A stretch of DNA of 64,000 nucleotides. Source: Affinirhizobium straminoryzae. GTDB lineage: Bacteria; Pseudomonadota; Alphaproteobacteria; Rhizobiales; Rhizobiaceae. Made by a program: the position numbers and the translations under genes. Under the pieces are notes generated by a model. It was not told where the DNA came from and did not search any database. It saw only the letters and a list, made by a program, of their open reading frames with translations. Each line of letters begins with the position of its first letter. Positions within the stretch are counted from its first letter, which is position 1. The stretch is taken from NCBI RefSeq assembly GCF_007004135.1, contig NZ_VJMG01000010.1, positions 186,001 to 250,000 on the forward strand, in the 5' to 3' direction. This document shows positions 26,811 through 35,651 of the stretch, one piece after another.

Positions 26811-28451
26811 TCAGACGGCTGTAACTACCGGTTCCCAGTCTGCACCGGGAATGGCGGCCACAAGCTTGCGGGTATAGTCGTGCTGCGGGTGTCGGAAGAT
26901 GCGGGTCGGCGGCCCCTCCTCCACCACGATGCCCTTGTGCATGACCAGCACCTCATCGCAGATCTGGCTCGCGACCCTCAAATCATGCGTGATGAAAATC
27001 ATCGCGATCTTCATCTCCCGCTGGACCCGGGCCAGAAGTTCGAGGATCTGCGCCTGGATCGAGACGTCGAGGGCCGAGACCGCCTCATCCGCGACCAGCA
27101 CGACCGGATCGAACATCAGCGCCCGGGCAATGCCGATCCGCTGACGCTGGCCGCCGGAAAACTCGTGCGGGAAGCGGTCATAGGCCTGCTCGTCGAGACC
27201 GACCAGCGCCAGAAGCCGGAGCGCCTTGGCCCGCGCCTCCTGCGCTGAAACGCCATGCGCGATCGGCCCGACGGTCAGGATCCGGCCGATCGTGTGACGG
27301 GGATTGAGCGAGGCGAATGGATCCTGGAAGATCATCTGGATATAGGGACGGATCTTGCGGAAGCTTTCCTCCGCCATGCCGGCAATATCGCGCCCGTCGA
27401 AGCGGATCTGGCCAGCATCCGGCTCCAGAAGCTTCAGCAGTACCTTCCCCAGCGAGGACTTGCCGGACCCGCTTTCGCCGACGACACCCAGCGTCTGGCC
27501 CTTGCGCAGCCGGAAACTGACCCTGTTGACCGCCTTGACCGTCCGCGCCGCGGCAAACAGCGAACGGCTGCCGCGATATTCCTTCTCCAGGTTTTCCACC
27601 TCCAGCACCACCGGGGGTTCATCGCTGACAGCGTCCGCGCTGGCACGCATGCGCGGCACGGCCGCCACCAGCCGGCGCGTATAGGGATGAGCGGGATGCA
27701 CGAGAACCTGATCGGCCCTGCCCTGCTCCACCAGATGTCCCTTTTCCATGACCACCACACGGTCGGCGATCTCGGCAACCACGCCGAAATCGTGGGTAAT
27801 GAACATCACGCTCATGCCCTTGCGCTTCTGGATACGGCGGATGAGATCGAGGATCTGCGCCTGGGTGGTGACATCGAGCGCCGTCGTCGGTTCGTCAGCG
27901 ATCAACACATCCGGATCGAGCGCCAGCGCCATGGCGATCATCACGCGCTGGCGCTGGCCGCCGGACAGTCGGAAGGGATATTGCAGCCGCATCAGGGAAG
28001 GATCCGGCAGGCCCACCTCTTCCAGCAAGTCCAGGACCTTCGCCCTTCGGCTTTCCGCAGTTCCCACCCCATGCGCGGCCAGAACCTCGGCAATCTGGTC
28101 GCCAACAGTCATCAGCGGATTGAGCGCCGAGAGCGGATCCTGAAAGATGATCGAGACGGCGCGACCGCGCAGTGGCCGGATCTCCTCTTCCCGCGCGGCC
28201 AGAATGTTGATGCCTTTGAAATGGATCTCGCCGGCGCTGACTTTGATCGCCGGCGACAGGAGGCCCATGATGGTGTTGGCGGTCACGGATTTTCCGGATC
28301 CGGATTCACCGATGATGCAGAGAATTTCTCCTGCATGGAGATCGAAGGATATGTCCTTGACCGCGTGGGCCCGCTCCATTGCCGGCGGAAGGTCCACCGT
28401 GAGATGACGAACGGACAGCACCACGTCGGCCGACGTGGAGGTTTGCGACAT
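26811..28451 (-). CDS. Dipeptide/opine ABC transporter, fused double ATPase (DppD-DppF type)
   Basis: A 546-aa protein with two complete ATPase domains. Domain 1 has Walker A IGESGSGKS near residue 45, LSGGQRQRVMIAMAL, and Walker B VLIADEPTTALD. Domain 2 (from about residue 290) has VGESGSGKSSLGK, FSGGQRQRIGIAR and VLVADEAVSALD. Each half ends with the dipeptide-transporter extension after the H-loop. It powers the DppB/DppC-like permeases encoded further downstream on the same strand. ATG 28451 follows GGGGA; the 33 residues possible upstream do not look like a domain. A gap of about 300 bases and a MarR gene separate it from the rest, so it may have its own promoter. Confidence 0.9.
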   Translation of the reverse strand: MSQTSTSADVVLSVRHLTVDLPPAMERAHAVKDISFDLHAGEILCIIGESGSGKSVTANTIMGLLSPAIKVSAGEIHFKGINILAAREEEIRPLRGRAVSIIFQDPLSALNPLMTVGDQIAEVLAAHGVGTAESRRAKVLDLLEEVGLPDPSLMRLQYPFRLSGGQRQRVMIAMALALDPDVLIADEPTTALDVTTQAQILDLIRRIQKRKGMSVMFITHDFGVVAEIADRVVVMEKGHLVEQGRADQVLVHPAHPYTRRLVAAVPRMRASADAVSDEPPVVLEVENLEKEYRGSRSLFAAARTVKAVNRVSFRLRKGQTLGVVGESGSGKSSLGKVLLKLLEPDAGQIRFDGRDIAGMAEESFRKIRPYIQMIFQDPFASLNPRHTIGRILTVGPIAHGVSAQEARAKALRLLALVGLDEQAYDRFPHEFSGGQRQRIGIARALMFDPVVLVADEAVSALDVSIQAQILELLARVQREMKIAMIFITHDLRVASQICDEVLVMHKGIVVEEGPPTRIFRHPQHDYTRKLVAAIPGADWEPVVTAV

Positions 28452-28815
28452 CAGTTCCCCTTGTTTTTTGTTCACCATGTTCGCATTGGTCGGCACATAT
28501 TGCGCCGATGGAGATAGTGGATGATGTCCACTATCTTGTCCAGTGATCATGTGTTGCAGGCAGGCGACGGTGGGATTGGGACAGAGATCCCCCCATCGCG
28601 GCCTTTATCCGGGGGAGCAGAGTTTACCCTGTTGTCGGTCATCGATGCTCTTTCCATCAGGCATGAGCTCAACAACCAACCCGCCCAGACACAGACGGAT
28701 GGCCACGCGTCAGCCACACCACGCGCCGTCACATGATTGCCAGGCGGCCCGGATACGGGACGTCGGGCGGCATCTCACCGTTTGCGGCAGATCCGGAAAA
28801 CCGCTATAGCGCCCG
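28452..28815. other. 364-base divergent intergenic region
   Basis: This lies between the double-ATPase gene (-) and the methyltransferase gene (+). It contains the 10-bp inverted repeat at 28512-28536 and, near the right end, a possible promoter TTGCGG (28782-28787) and CTATAG (28804-28809) with a 16-base spacer. I see no convincing gene or RNA. Confidence 0.5.
28512..28536. promoter_or_regulatory. 10-bp perfect inverted repeat, candidate MarR operator
   Basis: AGATAGTGGA (28512-28521) and TCCACTATCT (28527-28536) are exact reverse complements around a 5-base spacer. It lies 61 bases upstream of the ATPase start codon, a plausible operator position. The MarR product encoded downstream is the obvious candidate, but this is inference. 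Confidence 0.6.
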
Positions 28816-29844
28816 GTGAATAGTACAGATATTTCAATCCTGGGCTTATTGGCAGGCGCGGTCACGTGGTTGGCGTCTTTACACAGCCAGGCTTCGTTGA
28901 TGATTGGAGTGCATGTGTTTTTGCCAGGCTCGGATGACAATGCTGCCATCGCGCGCGTCCAGGAGTTCTTCAAGAACAATCCGGTCCGGGAAAGTTGGCC
29001 CTGGCGCCATTGGAATGCCCAGCCTCTGGTATCACGCACAATAAATCGTCGGATTTCCGGGTTTGTCGACAGGTCGTTTCACGACGTCTTGAAGGACATG
29101 CTGCCTGAACTCGGGCTGTCGTTACCGGTCGGGCGGACCGTATCTCTCGGATGCGGTCGAGGTCGCCAGGATCGCAGTCTTTTCCGCCATGGAATCGTCA
29201 ATGCTCTTGTCGGTTACGACATTTCACCAGACTCTGTCGAGGCTGCCCAAAGATTGGCAATTTCAGCGGGCATTGATGCGTTTGAGTACCGGGTTGGCGA
29301 TCTCAACGCGCTGGAGTTGCCGGAGTCGAGCTTCGATCTGATCGTTGCCGAGATGTCGCTGCATCATACGACCGAGCTTGAGCGGCTGTTTGATGTTGTG
29401 GCGCGCGCCTTGAAGCCGAACGGTCTGCTGATCGCTGACGAATATGTCGGCCCAACCCGCTTTCGGTGGACCGAGACGCAGATGCGGACAACGAACGGCT
29501 TTCTGTCCATGTTGTCAGAAACGATGCGCACAACACCGGACGGGATCATCAAACCCCTGATAGAGCATCAGCCTCCGTCTTTCTTTGACGCAGTGGACCC
29601 TTCTGAATCCATACGATCGGGTGAGGTGATCACCTGCATGGAACAGCGCTTCGACATCATCTGGCAAAGGCCCTATGGCGGAACGCTCCTGCATCCCATG
29701 TTGCACGACATTGCCTTTAATTTTCGAGAGGGGGATCTGTTTGCCGAGGCCTTTCTCAATGCCGTCATTTCCATGGAGGATGTCATGATGGCAACCGGCG
29801 AACTGGCATCCGACTTCGCGACACTCGTGGCGAGGCCGAAATGA
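28816..29844 (+). CDS. SAM-dependent class I methyltransferase
   Basis: A protein of up to 342 aa. The SAM-binding motif I is VSLGCGRGRQDRSLF near residue 108, followed by ALVGYDISPDSVE (acidic residue at the end of strand 2) and FDLIVAEMSLHHTTELE, the usual motif III/IV region. The N-terminal 100 residues (NPVRESWPWRHWNAQPLVS) are not a known domain to me. The start is uncertain: GTG 28816 has no good ribosome-binding site and lies only six bases from a possible -10 box, so it could be a leaderless start. ATG 28900 or GTG 28909 are alternatives. The stop overlaps the next gene as ATGA, so it acts with the glycosyltransferase-like proteins, probably methylating a sugar of a surface glycan. 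Confidence 0.75.
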   Translation: MNSTDISILGLLAGAVTWLASLHSQASLMIGVHVFLPGSDDNAAIARVQEFFKNNPVRESWPWRHWNAQPLVSRTINRRISGFVDRSFHDVLKDMLPELGLSLPVGRTVSLGCGRGRQDRSLFRHGIVNALVGYDISPDSVEAAQRLAISAGIDAFEYRVGDLNALELPESSFDLIVAEMSLHHTTELERLFDVVARALKPNGLLIADEYVGPTRFRWTETQMRTTNGFLSMLSETMRTTPDGIIKPLIEHQPPSFFDAVDPSESIRSGEVITCMEQRFDIIWQRPYGGTLLHPMLHDIAFNFREGDLFAEAFLNAVISMEDVMMATGELASDFATLVARPK

Positions 29845-31937
29845 TGGCGTCACTGTATCGTCGCGGCTTGCAGCTTCTTCGGCGTCTACGGGCGCGCCAG
29901 CGAGAACGGGAGCGGCAGGTGATCGAGTTGGGCGCATCGGGATTGTTCGATGCACGCTGGTACCGGCAGTCTTATCCGGACGTGCCGCAGGGAGGCGAAC
30001 TCCTGCATTATCTGGACACCGGATGGCGCATCGGTTTCAATCCATCGCCGCGCTTCGATTGCGCAGCCTATCTCATGGCGAACGTGGATGTCGCCCGCGC
30101 CGGCATGAACCCTGTCATCCATTACATCCGATACGGACGGGAGGAAGGCAGAGCCCTTCCTGGTCTTCCGGATGCCGGAAGCGCTTCAGGCAGAGGTCCG
30201 AAGGCAGACGCGAGCATTTCGGAGCATCAGGTCCACTCCCCCGAAATCCTGCAAGATGCCGTCGTGCTGCGGCAGTCGGGCCTGTTTGACGAGACATGGT
30301 ACCGAAGCACGTATGGCGTGCCGACCGGGGACGACGCGCTCCTTCATTACCTGTCGACGGGATGGCGTCTCGGGCACAATCCCTCGCAACGTTTCGATCA
30401 GAACTTCTATCTTGAGAGATACCGGGATGTTGCGGATGCAGGCGATAACCCGGTCCTCCACTACATACGCCATGGCCGGATCGAGAACCGCATGCCCGCG
30501 GCACCGGCGGCCTCTGTCGATGCCGCCTCGATTGCAGGGGACCTGGACGCTGTTCGCGCCAGCGGGCTTTTCGATCCCGACTGGTACACCGAACGCTACG
30601 GCGACAGCATTGTCGGCGATCCGCTTGTTTTCTATATCGCAAGCGGATGGACGAAGGGTCACCAGCCCGGCCCGTCCTTCAACGGCAGCTTCTACCTCGA
30701 AACCTATCCCGATGTTGCTGAAGCAGGGTTCAATCCGCTGGTTCACTATGTCAGCCATGGGATGTCCGAAGGCAGACTTGCCCTGCCGGATCCGTTTGCA
30801 CCACATGCCCTGCAATCGGTGCTCGCACGTTTTCAGCTTGATCCTGCAGCAGCCGAAGAGACCATCAGGGCAAACCTTGAGCACCATCAATGGCCCCGCT
30901 TTGCACGTGGCGCCAAAATGGATGTTTTCGTCCACTCGCGCGGCAACATCTTCATGCGCGAGATTGCGGAGCTTGTGACGGCTGGCGCGATCGAGGCCGG
31001 ATTTGCGGCGCGCCTTTGCCATGAGGACGAGTTCTTTCGCGTCAAGGCAGAGTCGAGGCATTCTGCGGACGCGGTCGCGATCATCGTCGCACCGCACGAG
31101 TTTTTTGTTATCGAGTTTCAGGGGCGGAAAGTGCCCATGCACTGGGCCGCCGGGGCGGTGCTTCTCAATGTCGAGCAATTGCACACGGGTTGGTTCAAGG
31201 CCGGGTTGCCAGCCATTCGCACGGCTGCCGCGGTCCTCGATATCAGTCTGCAATCCGCCGCGGTTCTGGCCCACCTGAAACTGCCATCCACCTACCTGCC
31301 GCTCGGATACGTGAAGGATTTCGCACGTCTGGCGGTTCAGGAAACCCTGCCGGATGTGACGGCATTGAGGTCTCTCGAAAGGGCAATCAAGCAGACGCCC
31401 CCGGTTCTCGATGCGCCGCTGTCCACGCGCCCCATCGACGTGTTTTTCATTGGCTATCTTTCGCAACGCCGAAGCGGCATCTTCGAGCGCCTTGCCACCA
31501 GACTGTCCAAATGGCGCTGCCACTTCGTGTTGACGGACGGGGACCGCCCGCTGGTCAGCGGCGACAATGCCATTCTGGAAAGCGAGGCGACCATTGGCCT
31601 TGTTCAGCGCAGCAAGATCGTCCTCAATCTGCATCAGTCCGACGAGCCCTTTTTCGAGTGGCACAGGATCGTGCTGCAAGGAATCTGGCAGCGCGCGCTT
31701 GTCGTTTCCGAGCCGCTTGCGCTTCAAAGCAAATTTCTGTCGGGAACGCATTTTCTCGAAGCACCACTCGATGAACTGGCAGATCTCATCGACTGGCTGC
31801 TTGAAACCGAGGCTGGAATGCAGACGGCAGAGAAGATCCGAATGCGCGCCTTCGATCATTTGACGCAACAGGTAAGTCTCGGCAGAGAGTTGCAGACTTT
31901 GTTCCTTGACGATTGCCACGGCACGACAAAGGCGTGA
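29841..31937 (+). CDS. Glycosyltransferase-like protein with three internal ~75-aa repeats
   Basis: A 698-aa protein. Three repeats start with a SGLFDxxWY motif at about residues 33, 145 and 240 and end with HYxxxGxxEGR near 103, 217 and 312. Within each, HYLDTGWRIGFNPSPRFD-like and YLxxYxDVAxAGxNP patterns recur. Related repeats occur in large rhizobial glycan-synthesis proteins. From about residue 355 the sequence changes; IDVFFIGYLSQRRSGIFE near 532 and FLEAPLDELADLIDWLLE near 640 look like a GT-B type C-terminal domain. No membrane segment is evident. Start ATG 29841 is coupled to the methyltransferase stop. It likely adds or recognises sugars of a cell-surface polymer. The GT assignment of the C-terminal part is moderate. 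Confidence 0.68.
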   Translation: MMASLYRRGLQLLRRLRARQRERERQVIELGASGLFDARWYRQSYPDVPQGGELLHYLDTGWRIGFNPSPRFDCAAYLMANVDVARAGMNPVIHYIRYGREEGRALPGLPDAGSASGRGPKADASISEHQVHSPEILQDAVVLRQSGLFDETWYRSTYGVPTGDDALLHYLSTGWRLGHNPSQRFDQNFYLERYRDVADAGDNPVLHYIRHGRIENRMPAAPAASVDAASIAGDLDAVRASGLFDPDWYTERYGDSIVGDPLVFYIASGWTKGHQPGPSFNGSFYLETYPDVAEAGFNPLVHYVSHGMSEGRLALPDPFAPHALQSVLARFQLDPAAAEETIRANLEHHQWPRFARGAKMDVFVHSRGNIFMREIAELVTAGAIEAGFAARLCHEDEFFRVKAESRHSADAVAIIVAPHEFFVIEFQGRKVPMHWAAGAVLLNVEQLHTGWFKAGLPAIRTAAAVLDISLQSAAVLAHLKLPSTYLPLGYVKDFARLAVQETLPDVTALRSLERAIKQTPPVLDAPLSTRPIDVFFIGYLSQRRSGIFERLATRLSKWRCHFVLTDGDRPLVSGDNAILESEATIGLVQRSKIVLNLHQSDEPFFEWHRIVLQGIWQRALVVSEPLALQSKFLSGTHFLEAPLDELADLIDWLLETEAGMQTAEKIRMRAFDHLTQQVSLGRELQTLFLDDCHGTTKA

Positions 31938-31945
31938 GAACACGG

Positions 31946-34405
31946 ATGCAGACAGGTTTGCCGGCTTCTCCGAAAGTCCCGTATGACGTGCTGTTCGAAC
32001 ACGACACGCATACGTTACCGGATGCCACCATCATCGTTCCCGTCTGGAATGGCGCCCGCTTCCTCAGCGAATGCTTTGACTGTGTCGTGTCGCAGAAGGC
32101 AGTCTGCCTCGAGCTTATCATCATCGATGACGCTTCGACGGATGCAAGCGGCGCGATTGCGAGCCACATGGCAGCAAGGCATCGCGATATGTTTGCGCGC
32201 GTGATGGTGATCAGGCATCGGGCCAAGTCCGGCCCGCCGGCGGCGAGAGACAATGGCATGCGCCTTGCCAAGACAGACGCAGCACTCCTGCTAGATGTGG
32301 ACAACATCATTTATCCGCACTGTGTTCGCCGCTGCCTCGACGCGCTCGACGCCTCTTCCGCCGCCTTCGTCTATCCGACGCTGCGCGTCATGGGGACCGT
32401 GAACAGAGTCAATGGCTACCAGCAGTTCGACCGCAACCGACTGGCGAAAGGAAACTACATCGACACTCTTTCCATGGTTCGCCGTTCCGTCTGGGAACAG
32501 GTCGGGGGCTTTCCGGATATCGAGGGCCTTGAGGATTATGCGTTCTGGCTGCGGTTGATCGACCACGGCTTTGAAGGTGCACACATCCCGGAAATCCTCG
32601 GCGCCTATCGCATGCACAACGCCGGGCAGACGGCCCTCGTCATGCCGAAGATCGCGGCCCTTCACCGCCAATTGCAAGAGGCATTTCCCTGGATCGAACT
32701 CGGTGCAGAGGATCGCGTCGAACCCGCAACGGCATCGCCAGACGAGACGCGCTATCCCGACAGATACCTCGATCTCATGATCCGGACGCTCACCAACTCG
32801 ATCTATGGCGATGCGTCCATGCACCCTGACCTGCCACGGGTCTATGATGCAGCGAAACGCGAGACCGGAGCGGATTGGCCGACGACAGCCCATACCATGG
32901 CGGGCGCCATGCGGCTTCGCAACCTCGCTTCCCTGGTGGAGCGCACGATCGATGAAAAGGTCCCAGGCGACTATATCGAGACGGGTGTCTGGCGCGGCGG
33001 ATGTTGTATCCTGATGCGCGCCGTCCTCGAAGCCAGATCCGACCAGACTCGCCGTGTCTATGTTGCCGACTCCTTTGCCGGCCTTCCTGCGCCAAAGCCG
33101 GACCTTTATGCTCACGACGCCGGCGATCCACACCACATGTTTCCCGAACTGGCCGTCTCGCGTAAAGAGGTCGAAGAGAATTTCCGGAAATATGGCCTGC
33201 TCGACGACCAGGTCGTTTTTGTCGAAGGCTACTTCGACGAAACACTCCCCAACCTGCAGGCGGGACCTTTCGCCTTGCTGCGGCTCGACGGGGATATGTA
33301 CGAATCCACGATTGTCGCCCTGGAAGCCTTGTATCCGAAACTCTCGCCCGGTGGCTTTGTCATCATCGACGACTTCGGTGCGGTCGAAGGATGCCGCCTG
33401 GCGGTCGAAGAGTATCGGCGCGCAAACAACATCACAGAAACCATGCACGCGATAGACTGGACAGCGATCTGGTGGCAGAAACCACCCGCCGATATCGCAT
33501 CGGCACGCTCGGAGGACGATGCCGTGCGGCCGGGTTCAGAGATCCGGGACGAACACCTGCGGCTTGTTCGGCAGTTCGACCAGCGCTGTGCGGAATTGGG
33601 CATGGTGGCCGATCCCCTGTATTTCTGGTACCATACGGTGGATCTGGGGGATGGGCTCGTGACCCCCGGTTCCTTCGACTACCGCAGTTCTCTTCCGTCG
33701 TTCGGGTTCCCTGACGATATGTCGGGCAAGACTGTGCTTGATGTCGGTTCGGCGACAGGCTTCTTCGCCTTCGAATTCGAAAAGCGTGGCGCATCCGTCG
33801 TTTCGGTCGAACTGCCCAGCCTCTCGCACTGGGATCATTTTCCGGGAGAGCCGGTTGCCGGGATCCTTGCCAAGATCAGGGATCGTCTGCCCTTTCATAG
33901 CGTCCGACCGCACGAGGAGATTGCCGAAGCATTCTCTGCCCTCAGCGATCGTGACCTTCACCGCATCCTGCTCGATGGCCCATTCGCGTTTTGCAAAAAG
34001 AAGCTCAACTCCAAGGTGGAGCGCGTCTACAGCACCATCTACGACCTTGATCACGCCCTGCAGGGACGCAAATTCGATCTGGTCATGCTGGGCGATATCC
34101 TGGTCCATACCATCAATCCGCTGGAAGCACTGGCAACAGCGGCAGGCATTTGCAGTGGTACGCTCTTCATCGCCGACGATATCATCGGTGAACCTGATGA
34201 TGCGCCGTCTTTGACCTACATCGGCGGTGCCGAAGCAAATTCCGATATCGCCGAATGGTGGCGCCCGAACCTGTCATGGTACATCAACATGCTGAAGCGT
34301 TTGGGTTTCACGCATGTTGAAATAAGCGCGCCCTTTTCCGGAATCGTACGCCCGGGCGGCGAGCTTTTACCGAAGCGCGTTGTTCGCGCTCACCGCGGCC
34401 ATTGA
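31946..34405 (+). CDS. Trimodular protein: GT2 glycosyltransferase, TylF-type O-methyltransferase, class I methyltransferase
   Basis: An 819-aa protein with three enzymatic parts. (1) About residues 25-250: GT-A/GT2 glycosyltransferase, with TIIVPVWNGARFLSE, IIDDASTD, LLDVDNIIYP (DxD-like) and GLEDYAFWLRL. (2) About 290-520: TylF/MycF macrocin-type sugar O-methyltransferase, with DYIETGVWRGG near 343, VYVADSFAGLP, LRLDGDMYEST near 446 and GGFVIIDDFG near 471. (3) About 560-810: a second SAM methyltransferase, with VLDVGSATGFFAFEFE near 597 and FDLVMLGDILVHTINP. The protein could transfer a sugar and methylate it twice. The start is ATG 31946 or GTG 31934; the latter overlaps the previous stop as GTGA. 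No frameshift is seen and the three parts are in one uninterrupted frame. Confidence 0.82.
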   Translation: MQTGLPASPKVPYDVLFEHDTHTLPDATIIVPVWNGARFLSECFDCVVSQKAVCLELIIIDDASTDASGAIASHMAARHRDMFARVMVIRHRAKSGPPAARDNGMRLAKTDAALLLDVDNIIYPHCVRRCLDALDASSAAFVYPTLRVMGTVNRVNGYQQFDRNRLAKGNYIDTLSMVRRSVWEQVGGFPDIEGLEDYAFWLRLIDHGFEGAHIPEILGAYRMHNAGQTALVMPKIAALHRQLQEAFPWIELGAEDRVEPATASPDETRYPDRYLDLMIRTLTNSIYGDASMHPDLPRVYDAAKRETGADWPTTAHTMAGAMRLRNLASLVERTIDEKVPGDYIETGVWRGGCCILMRAVLEARSDQTRRVYVADSFAGLPAPKPDLYAHDAGDPHHMFPELAVSRKEVEENFRKYGLLDDQVVFVEGYFDETLPNLQAGPFALLRLDGDMYESTIVALEALYPKLSPGGFVIIDDFGAVEGCRLAVEEYRRANNITETMHAIDWTAIWWQKPPADIASARSEDDAVRPGSEIRDEHLRLVRQFDQRCAELGMVADPLYFWYHTVDLGDGLVTPGSFDYRSSLPSFGFPDDMSGKTVLDVGSATGFFAFEFEKRGASVVSVELPSLSHWDHFPGEPVAGILAKIRDRLPFHSVRPHEEIAEAFSALSDRDLHRILLDGPFAFCKKKLNSKVERVYSTIYDLDHALQGRKFDLVMLGDILVHTINPLEALATAAGICSGTLFIADDIIGEPDDAPSLTYIGGAEANSDIAEWWRPNLSWYINMLKRLGFTHVEISAPFSGIVRPGGELLPKRVVRAHRGH

Positions 34406-34670
34406 CCTATTCCGCTGGTTTATTCAGCTGCGGGTTTGCGCGGACGGTTTGTGGTTGCGGTATCCTCGGGATTACAGGACAAGGACGGTTTCCGGCTCTT
34501 TGCGCGCTAAATGGTGATCCGTATGACCGCAGATGCAGAGCGGCAGTTCGCGAAGAGAGCAACTTTTAACGCTGAGCACCTTCAGTGGCGGGCTCGGCAA
34601 ATCGCAATAGATCCCCTTTCCGGGCATGGACACTCACACCGTACCGCCAATCAAAGAGGACCCGCATACC
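34406..34670. other. Intergenic region before sulfotransferase gene
   Basis: A 265-base gap with lower GC than the flanking genes. It contains a tentative reading frame starting at 34511 that overlaps the sulfotransferase gene in another frame and shows no family features. Nothing else was recognised. Confidence 0.35.
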
Positions 34671-35432
34671 ATGGGAACACCAAATCTGTTCATTCTCGGT
34701 GCAGGCAAATGCGGGACAACGACGCTCTATCACATTTTGCAGCGCCATCCGGATGTCCACGTCTGCGATCCCAAGGAGCCAAGTTTTTTCTGCTCGCCAT
34801 TTCAGGTGATTAAAAACCCTATTGTCTATTTCAAGCTGTTCCGTTCCAACCGAAGATATCGGGTCGACGCTTCCCATGTTTACTTCTCGAATCCCGAGAC
34901 AGCCGTCCTCTTGCGTGATCTGTTCCCGCAGGCCCGGTTTTTGCTGATACTGCGCCATCCAAAGGCGCGGGCCCACTCTCTCTACCAGCACATGCGGCGT
35001 GCATTGCACAGCGATGGCCGACCACTGGAACTGATCGAAAGCTTTTCCGAGGCGCTCGCCGCTGAAGACGAACGCTTCATCTCGTCGGACTTTGCAACGC
35101 ACTGCCGCCAGTATTTCTGGAATTTCATGTACATGCGTTCTTCCTGTTACGATGTACAGCTTTCACGATATCTGGCATTGTTTCCGCGTGATCATTTCAT
35201 GATCATCACACTTGCCGAACTGCAGCGCCAGCCTGCCGCAACGATTGCAGAGATCGCCAGGTTTCTTGATCTCGACGCGGCAGGCTTTGATCGAGCGATT
35301 CCCGTCGCGAATGTCGCTCCTGCCTATGCGGCTTTCGATCACGGCTGCGACATCACCATGGAACGACATTTTGGTGACCTTACAGCGCGTGTAGATGCGC
35401 TTGCCGGACGCTCGCTGGACTGGTCGCGGTAG
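34671..35432 (+). CDS. PAPS-dependent sulfotransferase domain protein
   Basis: A 253-aa sulfotransferase. The 5'-phosphosulfate-binding loop GAGKCGTTTL is near residue 10 and the 3'-phosphate-binding segment LRHPKARAHSLYQH near residue 94. LFPRDHFMIITLAELQRQP in the C-terminal half is also family-typical. It transfers sulfate from PAPS to a hydroxyl group, here presumably of the glycan made by the neighbouring genes or of a Nod-factor-like/lipid acceptor. GAGGA at 34656-34660 favours ATG 34671, which puts the binding loop at the usual distance from the N-terminus; ATG 34626 is in frame but lacks a ribosome site. The gene has more A/T-rich stretches (for example 34795-34870) than its neighbours, which may indicate transfer. 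Confidence 0.82.
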   Translation: MGTPNLFILGAGKCGTTTLYHILQRHPDVHVCDPKEPSFFCSPFQVIKNPIVYFKLFRSNRRYRVDASHVYFSNPETAVLLRDLFPQARFLLILRHPKARAHSLYQHMRRALHSDGRPLELIESFSEALAAEDERFISSDFATHCRQYFWNFMYMRSSCYDVQLSRYLALFPRDHFMIITLAELQRQPAATIAEIARFLDLDAAGFDRAIPVANVAPAYAAFDHGCDITMERHFGDLTARVDALAGRSLDWSR

Positions 35433-35651
35433 GCCGCGGCCAAAAAATGCGACGCAGAGGAACGTGCATGCGCGCGCGCCACTTCGACCCCACGCGATCA
35501 TCCCCGATGAGGACCGGGCAAACACGTGATAATTTCGCCACAAATTAGGTCATTTGCGGAGAATGTATGATACGGCCGTGAAGGTGATATTGTATCAGCA
35601 CATCTGAATGCTAGGTTCCGCTGACATTGCAGAATTTTATCGGGGAATCAG
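35433..35651. other. Intergenic region upstream of the export lipoprotein gene
   Basis: A 219-base gap, AT-rich near its right end (about 35560-35645), the likely promoter region for the export lipoprotein. No gene or clear hairpin was recognised. Confidence 0.35.

Noticed and set aside
29930-30790. Possible DNA repeat array
   Set aside because: The three units are conserved at protein level only; the DNA copies differ too much to be a CRISPR or satellite array.
30186-31943. 585-codon minus-strand frame opposite the repeat-containing glycosyltransferase
   Set aside because: Antisense shadow; the plus-strand frame has the internal repeats and is translationally coupled.
34511-34813. Possible small gene upstream of the sulfotransferase
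   Set aside because: It overlaps the sulfotransferase coding start in another frame and its translation has no recognisable features.
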